From Citrus sinensis (taxonomy: Eukaryota; Streptophyta; Magnoliopsida; Sapindales; Rutaceae), in assembly GCF_022201045.2 (NCBI RefSeq), contig NC_068558.1:7469501-7533500 (forward strand): a stretch of DNA of 64,000 nucleotides, read 5' to 3'. The position numbers were made by a program, and so were the translations under genes. The notes beneath the pieces were generated by a model. The model worked only from the letters and a program-made list of their open reading frames with translations, did no database searches and was not told the DNA's origin. Below, piece after piece: positions 43,345 to 55,080 of this stretch. Each line of letters opens with the position of its first letter. The stretch's first letter is position 1.

Positions 43345-44107
43345 CCAGACCCTCTTATACAATTCTCATTTTTCATTTTTTTTTAATTATGAATGATACA
43401 GTCGCAGTTAAAAACCGAAAAAAGAAACGTAGTTTGATTTTGCTTATCTGCATCCTTCTATCACAGCCACCCAATCTGACAAACGAATAAGAATATTTTC
43501 GTTGCTGGAGTTAAAAGCATCCACCACTGAATAATTTCATAACTCCTAAAGGATTCAATCATTCTAATATTAATACTTTAATGCCATGAAACATCAGCAA
43601 ACCTGACATTCACTCTACTAACAGATTCAGTCTTCAAAAACACACTAATGAATCAATGCCTTCCATTTCATTGTAAAAATCCATAAGAGTAACATCTTTG
43701 TCCAGAACAGTTCTGCCGAAGGAAAACATTTCTTCACAAAAATGGCATACAAATTTATACCGACTGTTTTGGATCAGACAAAGAGAATACAATGCAGTGA
43801 TTACCTCTTTTCCTGGCATGTGCAGAAATACGGCTGTTATCCGACAGACCCCATCTGATATGCCTTCTGAGCCATCAATGTCATAACTGGAAACGAGTTC
43901 AACATTATCTGGACCACTCCAATCCAGTTGAATATACCAAATATTTTACACGCATCCCAAACTGTATCCTTCATAACATGGAAGTGATGTCTGTATTACG
44001 CAATGGGGCAATGGAGGATTAGTTCTCGTTCATCCAGATAAAAAACATATGCAGGGGGTTTCTCGACAAAATGTCTATAACCTTCATCAATCACCAATAA
44101 CTTCAAA
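43345..44107. other. TOC1 3' flank
   Basis: Likely includes the TOC1 3' UTR (minus strand). A 61-codon frame (43634-43819) has no independent support. Confidence 0.5.
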
Positions 44108-47100
44108 TTAGTTTCCTGAAGTATCATTATCGGGAGACGAGTCTCTTGATGCCATCTCTTCCTCCTCATCTTCATCTTCATCATAATCCACAGAAGAAGG
44201 TTGCCCATTAAGGTCCACATTTACACCATTTACCTTCCTTACAAACTGTCCCCGCACACGAGGCCTCCTTTCAGCAAGTCGCTTTCGATTAACATACCTA
44301 ATCTTCTTGTCAAAACAGCGCTCCTTCCTCTTCTGTCTAAACTTGATCAATGCAGCCTCTCTTCTATCAACTTTATTCATTTTCACTTCAGTGGAAGGTG
44401 AATTCCCATATGATGGCCAAGAATTAGCAGAAACCTGACCGGGTTGTAAGCACATATTAATGGGGTAGTAAGGGAAAGATGCCATCCCATTTACATGAGG
44501 GACACATTGTGGAAGATGATTGTATTGAGGCAGCATAGAATGATTCTGAAGTTCATGCAGGTTCTTTTGATACATTTGTGCTGATGATGATGGCAGCATA
44601 ACTTGATTCATTGCTCCTGACATATAATACTGATAAGTGGCTTGTGGAGGTTCATTTCGAGTAGGCGGCATCTGCGGCTGAAAGAACTTCTCATCCTTGA
44701 AATTCCTATTCTGTGGAAAGTCCGTAGGTGGAGTAGAGGACCGCTCCATAGAAAGAGAATCAGGAACACTACTACTGCTCCGAAAGTCCTCTCCTTGTGA
44801 ATAGTTTTCCCATGCTTCTCCGTTTTCGTGTATTCGAGTATCACTAACCACTTGTTGACAACATGGCTGACATTTCTCTTCCATCCTCACATTTTGAGCA
44901 GCACTATCATCAACATTGACAATCCTTGGGGAACTGTCTCTGGGCATGTTTGACTTGACGTAAGTGAAAAAGGCAGACGATTCGCCAATCCTCAATTCAA
45001 TCTTCTTTGGACCAGATGAAAATTGACCTAGAAAATAGTACAAGCATTAAAAATATGGGATCCACATATAATCACATCCCAATGAAACATAGACAGCTAT
45101 ATAAACAATTTAATTTTCATGTCAATGGAAGCAAAAAACTTGGTACTAACAAAGAAGCACTTAATAGGTGACAAACAGCTCACCTGTTCGGCGGTCACTT
45201 ATTCCTGGCACATCAGGCCCACATTCTGATGCATCTATTGGCTCAACAGCAGCAGTTCCAGAAGTAGATGCAACAACAGTAGCAGCAGCAACAGGAACAG
45301 ACTGAAATAGCACAAGATGTAATTAAGTAAACAACTGTGGTCCTGAGAATGTTAAGTGTTAATATAGTTTTACCGTCCTAAGTTCCAAAAACATTAAATA
45401 CCTGTTATGCTAAATGGTTTGGGTTTTTTCATATGGCAATTTCCTGTTTGTCACACTTGTGTAAACAACACAGCAAAGCTACCCACCAAAATGTGGCATT
45501 GCATGCACTAGACCATTTTAAACCTTTTTTTTACTCTTGGTATTCTTTACTCCACACATTCCTGGACATTCATAAACAGCATCAACCAACAGGAACCAGT
45601 TCTTTTGAAGATTACAGAAATGTCCATGTAGTCTTCCACCAAATTGGGCTATATTATGACTTTTCATAATTCATATTAGTGAAGCTCAATCTTTACTTAA
45701 ATCAGTCAATTCTTTGGTCAATGCAAATTGGATGTTCTTTTTGCTTCATAAATTGTCATATAGTTGTATATTTGGCTAGCTTCTATAGTTGTGTACAAAT
45801 ATTAAATGCCAATTGAAGGGTATAGCAAACATAAAATTGCAACAAGCTACACCAACAACATGACAAGATAGAATTAAAAATGTGGAAAATCCGATACTTC
45901 TCTAGAAATCTAGTTTTGTAAAGGTGAGCTAGACTGATGCTGTGAATGTCCTTTCATGTTAACAAATTATCATTCCAAAAAGCACCTATCCATCTGATAT
46001 ATTCAAGTTACCAAACTTCAACACTCACTTCAGTCTCTTGATGAGTAGACATTCCAATTTCTGGATTGGTACTCCTCCGAGATTTGTCATCTGTGTCATC
46101 AGAGAATAGAGTGGTACTGTTTGTATTAGCATCGCTAGGGTCTGATGCCACCAGATCAAAATCATAGCTCAAGATGTTCTTTTCCGCTAGGCCAAGCTGC
46201 CAAAAAAAAAAATTTTTAAAAATGAATGAATCTTACCATAGAAGAAAGCAAAATTATGACTAATGTTCATTCACCAAATTGGGCTAAATTTTGACTTTTG
46301 GTCAAAGCATGCTATCAGCTAACGTTTGATCAATGCTTGCATACATGAGGACAAGTAATCTAATGCAGGGAGGTGGACTACATAAAATCAGCAGAAAACA
46401 GAAAAAGTTTCATTTTAGAGGAACATATAGTTTTTCTACATTCCTCAGGTTTCTCTGTTGACATGCCACAGAGAGTAAGAACTTCAAATAGATAGTGGTT
46501 ACAGGCTAGAAGTATTTTCAGTATAACAAACTTAATAAGTCTTAAATTACTTGCATCTAAAAATATGTAAATACTGAGTCTAAAATTACTTGCATCTATA
46601 AATATGTAAATACTTAGTCCTAGTGTATACGGTAAGCACCAAGTAGAACAGAAATTTTTATATGAAGAAGGGGAAACAATGAAAGAACCCCAAAGAGAAA
46701 AAAGAAGAAAAAAATGCAAGGAAAAGAAAAAGTTTGAAGTAACAGAATAGTGAATTTCATGCAAAACAAACCATCCGTCGCCTTCTCCACATATGTGTCC
46801 ACAAGTTCAATAGTTCATTAGTTCGTAGAGGCTTAACAAGATAGTCAGCTGCACCTAATCTCAAGCACTTGACAACAACGGAGACCTCATCCTGTGCCGA
46901 CATCACTAAATGACAAAAATGAATTAATAAGGATCAAACTATAACACAATTAGGAAAATTGAAGGTGAAAAATGTGCAAGACAAGCATACTGATGACAGG
47001 TATGCGCTGCAGTTCTTTATCCCGTGTGATGTACTTCAACATCTTCAGGCCTTTAGTCATTGGGAGGTCAACTTCAGCAAGTATGAGATCAATATCAGAT

Positions 47101-48455
47101 CCCTCGGCATTCAATGCATCAATAACCTGTCTAGGTGACCTCACCGATGTCACTGTTAAGCAAATGTCAATAGCAAGTTATCATGGAGTGGGCAAATAAC
47201 ATTGGAAAACAGGTATTTTCAAACAACCATTGAGCTTTTCAAAATGAAGATGAAACATTAAAAATGCAGATAGAAGATGGCAAAGAAGCAAATGACTCTG
47301 ATAAGAGAAAACTCAACAAAAAATTGTCAACATGGATACTAAATTCAACATTGTAGTATAAATTTATAGAGAATTGTCATCGAATAGATCAAGAACAGGA
47401 TAGAAAAATTATGAAAATGCACTAATTGCAAACTAAAAGAATGTCAACGGTTATTTTCCAACTATATCTGCTTCAGACCAATAAACCAACTCCTTTTTTT
47501 CTTCTTTTCTTCAGAAAGTTCAGAACTCTAGTAGATCTTTAAAGAGAAAGGAAATTAGACTTCAGCAGTTTCAGATGAACAAGAATTAAAAGATTAAATG
47601 GAAAATGAAAATGAAACTGAAACGGAATATCTTAACACCATTGTCTCTCAGTTTTAAGTGACAACCACTGTTTGAAAGAGAAACCGTGTTTATCTAATAA
47701 CCATATGCGAAGCTAATCCAAATATAACTTATGGAAGTGAAGTAAAATTACAAATGAGGTCCTCTCTTTGCCCAATAAAAACTAAATTCAGAATCATTCT
47801 GCAACACAATTGTCATCACTTATACAAATTCAACCATAAATCAATGGAATAACAAAGAACTAAGCCCAAGGATAGTTCACAGGGAGAAAAATTTAGAAGG
47901 CGAAACTGAATTAGTGAAGACTAACACAACATTGGCTTAGTGAATCTGTTATGCCTTCCAATTTCAACAAGCAAAAATACTTATGCATTTTGTTTTTCAA
48001 TTTAACCAAAATCAGTAACACAATTTCTCCTCGCTTCCTCTCCAAGTTTTATGCGTAATCAACTTCCTATCTATAAAAAGGACACAATTTGATCACTAAT
48101 TAATCACATAATTCAATAGCAGCAGAGCGTGAACAATGTTCTCAAATCACATGGTCTATTTTGTCACATGAACAAATTAACATCAATAGAAATACTCAAC
48201 AAACTCAAAATAGAATTTAACAAGACTGACATAACATACACGACAAAACTGAACAAAATAAGAAGAAAGTCAAAACATACCCTGATAGGAGCACTTCACA
48301 AGAAGTGAAAAAACCGCATCAGAGCTGTTGGAATCATTATCGCACAGCAAAATCCTCACTTTACTTCTATCAATAAATCCATCTCCACTACTCTTACTAT
48401 TCCCAATACCAGCACCACCACACTCTTTGTTCAAATTCATCTCCTTGCTCTCCAT
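44108..48455 (-). CDS. TOC1: TOC1 / PRR1 circadian clock repressor
   Basis: Six exons on the minus strand, 5' to 3': 48455-48281, 47152-46991, 46905-46772, 46196-46029, 45301-45184 and 45027-44108. All junctions keep frame; product 558 residues. Residues about 30-150 are the pseudo-receiver domain ([20 protein letters not shown], then [20 protein letters not shown]). The phosphoacceptor Asp of true response regulators is Glu (LAEVDLP), while the Lys of VKPL is kept, the hallmark of PRR proteins. The C-terminal CCT domain is at about 474-516 ([20 protein letters not shown] and onward), followed by a conserved tail and an acidic run (DEDEDEEEE). TOC1 is a nuclear DNA-binding repressor of CCA1/LHY and other clock genes. 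The first in-frame ATG is used; MNLNKE five codons later aligns with the Arabidopsis MDLNGE start and is an alternative. Confidence 0.96.
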
Positions 48456-49384
48456 ATCTTCAACACAAAACCGCAAAAACAAAAACCAAAAAACACCCAG
48501 ATCATAGAAAAGCAATCTTTTTTAAAACTAAAGCAAGAATAACAACAATAAACAGTGAAAATATCAGATAATTGAAATTACCCAGAAAAAATAAATGATA
48601 AAAATCAGCACATCAAACAGTCTCTACTAAAGAACCTCCATGTAAAATCTCCTCTCCGTAACCCCAACTGAGACCAAAGCTAGGTTTATGGTTTCAATTT
48701 CCACTGCTCCAATCAAAACCTCCATTGAAGTATTGAACAATCAGATCAATCACCGTCTCCGTACATACAACTGAAATTTTCTTCTCTCAAACAAAAATTG
48801 AAGAAAACAATAAAGGAGATGCATAATATTTTATTGTTATTTTCTTTTTAAAATGAAATTTGCTGATGCTCTTAACAGTGTCTGTCAGTTCACGAAGAGT
48901 CAAGTTGCTTCACCACTTGCCATCAGAAGAAGGCAAGGGAGATTTTAAAGTTATCAAAGCGAAGACCTCAACGGCAGTGATCAAAGATTGATTGGGCCCG
49001 AGAACCTCAGTCAACGCTCAGATTTACGACACCGGGGAGGTTAAGAGAAAAAAAAAAAAAACTGTAATCGGTCGTACGGAGACAGCGAGAGCATCCATAA
49101 TTCTCGGCTTTTTAATTTTTTTTTTAAAAAAACCAAAATTAGATAGATTGAGTTGGTGAGATGAGACAGTGATTGTGGCCAAAATTGAACGGCTGAGATT
49201 TGTTTACGTTTTCGGGTTGTGGGGGTGCGAAGTGGTGGGGCGGCGCAGGTTAGTGAAAATGGTGACGTGGAAGGTAGGGAAGAAGGGACAAATGAGAGAG
49301 AAGAAAAAGTGCGGAAAAAGAAAAAGGACGTGCGTGTGTGGATAGTTTGGTAGAGATAGAAAGGCGGCCACGTCATTTAGGGGA
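48456..49384. promoter_or_regulatory. TOC1 5' UTR and proximal promoter
   Basis: Upstream of TOC1 (minus strand). ACGT-core elements TGACGTGG (49263-49270) and CCACGTCA (49368-49375) are complementary copies of one C/G-box-type site. The transcription start is not defined by sequence; no convincing TATA box was found. Confidence 0.5.
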
Positions 49385-49392
49385 AGATATTT
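49385..49392 (-). promoter_or_regulatory. Evening-element-like site upstream of TOC1
   Basis: AGATATTT on the plus strand reads AAATATCT on the TOC1 strand, eight of the nine bases of the evening element AAAATATCT bound by CCA1/LHY/RVE factors; the first base is T instead of A. It is about 930 bases upstream of the TOC1 ATG and 10 bases from an ACGT-core site. Arabidopsis TOC1 is known to be controlled through such an element. Short AT-rich motifs arise by chance, so this is a candidate only. Confidence 0.4.
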
Positions 49393-51680
49393 ATTTTATT
49401 TTATGAGATAAATATTTTTCTTTTTTCTTTTTTTATTTTTCTGCTTCTGAGAAGGAATGAAAGGAAATCGGGGGCATTGTATATTGATTCTATTGACACG
49501 TAGCGCGGACTACCTGGAAAGTGCTGACTGGTCCGACATTTTGGATACCCGGCTAATAGCGATTGGACACGTACATGAGGTATTTTCTATTCGTCGATTT
49601 CTGGTTTGTGCTCATCAATGAAATTTTTTTCCTTTGCGATTTTTTTTTTTGGGTAAAGGAAGGACATTTTTTATTTTCTATATTTCGAGAATCAAAACAA
49701 AGGATATGAGAATGAACAAGAGACACCGTCAAAAAATGTGTGCGCATCAAAGTGGGGTTATAACATATGATAGTATCTATCATGTTATATCTCAACTTCA
49801 ATAAATAATCATGTGTCATTATTTTTGTTGAAATTGAATGGTTATGCTAAATTTTATGTTAAAAATGACTTAATATTAAAAATAATCATTAGAGGAAAAC
49901 ATGGATGTTCTTACTCAAATGGACATTTCTGAACGTGGGACTTTTTTTTGACTTCAAATTAGCGGCAGTTTATTGTATAAAGTAATGTTACATACTTATA
50001 TTTATATTTAAAAAATCCTTTTTAAGTAATATGACGCTCATCAATTGAATGAAAAGTTAATACAACTAATTCATTCATTTGTGGTAAAAATAAAAAATAA
50101 AAAATAAAAAATTCAACTACTTATGATTGTATCAATGCATGCATGGGTGGTTATCCGCGGAGTACATTGAATGTACATAAATGGCTATAAGAGATTTTCT
50201 ATTATTTGTATTAACAACTGCTCTAAGAGGAATGTGTTTTATGCGATGTTAATGATTTAATAACTATCTTTATAGCTCCATGATGTTTCAATTTATACTC
50301 CTACTTGTTATATGAATATAACAAGAAAGACGTACAATTTAATGAGGCTATTATAAAATATTTACTATGGGTGGGGTAAGTTCTTCTATTCTAGTTCATG
50401 GGATGATACGGTTCATTCGAAAGCGAGATCGAGCTTCAAGAAATAACGAATGGTCATATCAATACATAAATGTATAACCCTCGAGAATTTCAATTGCGCT
50501 TATATTCATCACTTTAGGAATTGGGTTCAAGCTTTTCCCTAGCCCCTCCTCATCACAAATTTGGATGAAATTGCCATGTCAACGTCATCGTGATTGGGTA
50601 AACCATTTTGCAGACTGGGGACAAAGTCCAAAACAAGTTTGATTTTTCTATAAGCATATAAATTTTAATTTCCCAGTAGATCTTAGATTGTAATATTCAT
50701 AGATACTAATACTTACTAAAAAAAAAAAAAGAGTAATCTATTATCATTTTTTAGATATAACACTATTGTGAATAAAATAAAAGATAATTTCATTAGAAAG
50801 GAAGAGGACTCAACATTGCCCTTTCTTGTCGTCGTTCCCCTGTTGGATACAAAAATAGATGAACGCTAAAAGTAAATGTATTGTAAAAGCATTAATTGTA
50901 GTAAGAGTTTGGTCCAAAATCTTGAAAACAAATGCTACTTCTAAAATTGGATGGACTAATATGCCCTGTGAGATTCTAAGGGAAACTTTCCCCCCCCCAA
51001 AAAAAAAAAATAGAACTAAATTTTACCCACTTTAAAAATATTCCTCACACTGTGCAATTTCGTTACGTACAAGGCAGTTGATCGCTAACTACTTGTTATC
51101 TCACGTTGACATTTATATTGACAAATTCTCTGATGTTTTTTATTTGTTCCTTCCAAGTTTTATACTCTACCCAATACATTCGTCTATAATTAATTCAGCC
51201 TGTCCACTTCCATGATATTCAAATTTTAGTTGAAAGCAAAAATATGTTTTAAAAAGAAAAAAATAATGCATTACAAATTCATTGATATTAGAAGAAGAAA
51301 TCAAGTGAGTGATATTATAATCAGAATTATGCGGTGCTTAGAGAAGGAACTTAGAGTCCCTGATCTTGTCCTATGAAACCAAAATCATAATTCCGTCACT
51401 ATGTCAAAACTAATCGTAATTGATACAAAGACATAAACACAATTTTTTAATTAGTATAACTTGTTGAAATGGTATAAAAAAAAATATGAGGTTCAAACAT
51501 CGCCTCATATGAATGGGTGGTTTAAGTTACTATTAAATTTAGTTATAAAAAAAAATATAAAATTAGATGATCATAAAAAAGATAACTCAATCCTTATAAA
51601 CAAGTTAATTAATATCCAAATTTCGTAATCAAACGTGCAAGATATAGCAAAAATATATATCACGTGCATCACATCATTCC
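49393..51680. other. Gene desert, left part
   Basis: AT-rich DNA with homopolymer runs and no credible coding frame. The stretch 50370-50620 is less AT-rich but matches nothing I recognise. Confidence 0.5.
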
Positions 51681-51689
51681 ACTTTTCAG

Positions 51690-52155
51690 ATAATTTTTCA
51701 TGCCCGTTACTGTAGATGATGCCGTGCATGGTAAAGTCTATTATTATAAAAGATTTTGCTACTTATTTTAATCAATAATGTTATTCTTTTGGTGATTTCT
51801 AGATTTTTATTTTTATTTTGCCCTGAATTATCGGCATTTAATTGACTCTTCTGAATTTTTCCTTCTGTTATCTCAAGAAATTAATTAACAAAACTTTATA
51901 ACTTAAAGATATAAGATAAGCTTTATTTTTTTATTAAAACAAATTTTCGACCCAAAAGTAGTATGTTGGAGATTATCATTTTATGATTTGATTCGGTCCA
52001 CTTAATCTAACTGAAAACTAAGTTCTAACCAATGTATAATCTAATCAACTTTAGAAACCCAGCATCAATAATTAATTATATATGTTTTTTCCCCAAAACA
52101 ATTGAATGGTTTCCTATTGTTTTATGATCAATTTTTTAATCCCAATTGGAAGCAG

Positions 52156-52213
<58 letters not shown>

Positions 52214-53260
52214 TTAGGTTATTTATGTGAAAATATAATTAAAAAAAATGCAGTGGATTAAGTTCTACTAGTCGTTGGTTGAGCAACAGGGAGAATAAAA
52301 AAAATTATTAAAATTTCACCAAAAACTTAATGCAATAATTCCAAGCATATATAGATGCACTATTAGAATTTCTTTTTAAACAAAAATCATATAATATTCA
52401 AGATTATTGAAAGATCTTGCCAAACTCAGAAACGACGAAGAAAGTTCATGATTGAAAATACAAATTGCTTAATTGGAAAATGGCAAAAAAAGGGGTGTTT
52501 ATTTTTGTTTAAAAATATCCATTTGTCTTATACAAACAGTGGACGAATTTATTATTGACGAAATATTATAATTACAGATGAATGAGTTAGTAAAACTAAA
52601 CAATTAGCAATTTTTTCGCATACAAATTCAAATATCCTTTATTGTATGTGACGCATGGAACACTAAAATCTTTCATAAAAGAATTTGTCACTTATTATTA
52701 ATCAATTGTGCTGATTTAGTACTTTCATTTCTATATTTTCCTGCCCATTTTTCTTATCATTCTACTGATTCGATTTTTTTAAATGTTTAATTATGTTATC
52801 TCACTAACATAATCACACATTGTAACTTAGATTTATATTTGAGTCAACTCACTTATTCTAATTGAAACTTAAGTTCTAACTAATCTCTAATGAACTGGAA
52901 ACCTGCCCTCAATAATTATTTATGTACTTATCTAAATAATTGAAAGGGTTCCCAATTATTATTATAATTTTTTTTGTTCACGATGTCAGACAAACCAATG
53001 GACAATTAGATTACGTGATTTATGTCATAAAATTAGAAAAAAGTGGATTAAGTTCCAGCAGTCGAGCAACAGGAAGAAATACAAACTAAAGTAAATTAAT
53101 TTTTCACCTAAAAAATGTGTAATATAATTCCAAGATTCAATATTAAATTTTTTCTCGCAAAATTTATCCATGTAAAATTCAGAAAAGGATGAAGGAAGTT
53201 CGTGAATGAGAATAACACTTCAGCTTGAATAAGCTCGGAAAATTGCCAAAATGATATGAT
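51690..53260. repeat. Diverged direct duplication of about 0.7 kb
   Basis: Two same-orientation copies, about 51690-52490 and 52630-53260, share ordered blocks: AAATCTTTCATAAAAGA-type, ATTTTCCTGCCC-type, AAGTTCTAACTAAT-type, the GCAGACAAA/CAGACAAACC region, GTGGATTAAGTTC, GAGCAACAGG and GAAGTTCGTGA-type. Substitutions and indels are many. Copy 1 holds the (AT)n tract. No coding content found. Confidence 0.7.
52161..52207. repeat. (AT)n microsatellite
   Basis: About 47 bases of uninterrupted TA repeats inside copy 1 of the diverged duplication. Confidence 0.97.
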
Positions 53261-53819
53261 TCTATGTATTAATTTTCTAATTTATTGATGCAAGCATCCC
53301 TTTTTGAGATTCGTAAGGCTGAGAAAGAACAATGTTTAGGTAGAATATTTCATTCATAATAATGGGGGGTTTTAATAAACATCCACCGACAAAAAAACAT
53401 ACGTAATTTCACCATTATTATTATTGAAGGTCTTAGTACGCCATCTATTCTCAATATTTATTTCTTTAACTGTTTCTTATAAGAGAATCTTGCTATTGTT
53501 ATTCAAATGTTATTTGCCCAAAGTCAGTGTGATTTAACTTCTGTTTTTTGCTTTGTTTTCGTAAGGTCTTCTTTCACTTTTGAATAGTTCCTACGACATT
53601 ACAATATAGTTATTAATGAGGTTTTAAATAATTTGTTGAATATGTTACCAATTAATTGGAAGAAAGTTTTTACCAAAATGCATACAGAGGATTGAATCTA
53701 TTCTCGTTATGTGTAGGATAAAGAGTGAGTTATATAATTCACCGACTATAACCCATACATACATAGCCATGTGTACAGGAATAGAAATAATTAATTGTTG
53801 GACTAAAATGGAAAGTTTA

Positions 53820-54869
53820 ACTACAATTAGATTAAGGGTCTATTTAGGGTTGCTTTCGATAGTTTGAAAAGTAATTTTAAAAAGTTAAAAAGTTAATTTT
53901 TAGTGTGTGATATTTTTTTTAAAAAAATTAATTTTTTGGTAAAATCACTACATCTAGATTTTGAAAAGTAGAGCAGAAGTAATTTTTTAAAATCTAATTC
54001 TAAAAATCATTTTTATAATTAGAGTCAGTTTGGTAATGTTGTAGCTATTAAAATAATTGTTTGTACTGTAGAAATAATCAACTGTAAAGAGTATTAGTTA
54101 ATTTAATTATAAAAATGTTATGCGTTTTAATAGCAATTGTATGCTCTTAGTAAATCTTATCATTAAATTATTAGAGGAATATAAATAACTAAATTGGATA
54201 TAATGTTGATAAAATTTATTTACATTTTCATAAATATGTATATAATTTTTTTTATTGTGTATCTATAATAATTGATAACTAACATAAATATAATTTTTTT
54301 TATTGTGTATCTATAATAATTGATAACTAACATAAATATATTATAATATTAATTTATTTTTTTATTTTGTTATCTCAATATAATTGTAATAATAATAATC
54401 TCTTTAAAATTCACGATTCTATTTTATAATTGAAAAGGATAATTTTTGGACTCTATAATAGATATGAGGATATATATGGAAGTGTATAAATATAAAATTG
54501 ATTATCAAAATCAGATTTTCAAAAGCTATTCATTTCCTTCTTTTCAAAATCTGATGCTGTAGGTTTGGTGACTTTGCCAAAAATGAATTCTAAATTTTTT
54601 TTACCAAACACTAAAATTAGCTTTCAACTTTTTAAAATCACTTTTGAGCCTCCTCAAAGCAATCCCAAACAGACTTAATACAATTTTATATGTATTGTCA
54701 CGAATATTATAAGAATCTAAAATCATCCTTATTCAATTAGAAAATAAAATTATTAAATTTAAGGAGATTATTATTAACAATTATATAGAGATAAAAAAAT
54801 AAAAAAGTAAAGATAACAAAATATAAAGATTTATTTTAGTTATCAATTATTATATATTCACAATAAAAA

Positions 54870-54906
<37 letters not shown>

Positions 54907-55080
54907 TTATAAATGTGCAAAAAAAATTTATTCAATATTATTTCCATTTTAGTCATTTGCATTATTGCAGTAGTTCAGTAATAAGATTTACCAAATACAT
55001 ATAAACTATTTTTTAAACTTATGGTATTTTTAAAAATAAATTTTTCTAAATGTCTAACTGATTCTCATAATTTTGAATAT
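53820..55080. repeat. Interleaved inverted repeats from two MITE-like elements
   Basis: Pair A: about 53825-54010 and 54485-54685 are inverted copies (left GGTCTATTTAGGGTTGCTTT, right GCAATCCCAAACAGACTTAA). Pair B: about 54140-54450 and 54700-55000 are inverted copies (left ATAATAATTGATAACTAA near 54267, right TTAGTTATCAATTATTAT near 54836). The order is A-left, B-left, A-right, B-right, so they overlap rather than nest. B-left also contains a 48-bp direct tandem repeat at about 54241-54340. Confidence 0.7.
54873..54902. repeat. (AC)n microsatellite
   Basis: About 30 bases of AC repeats inside the right arm of inverted-repeat pair B. Confidence 0.96.

Noticed and set aside
43634-43819. Short Cys-containing minus-strand frame as an extra exon of TOC1
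   Set aside because: TOC1 already ends at a stop (44108-44110) after the CCT domain with the family's usual acidic tail.
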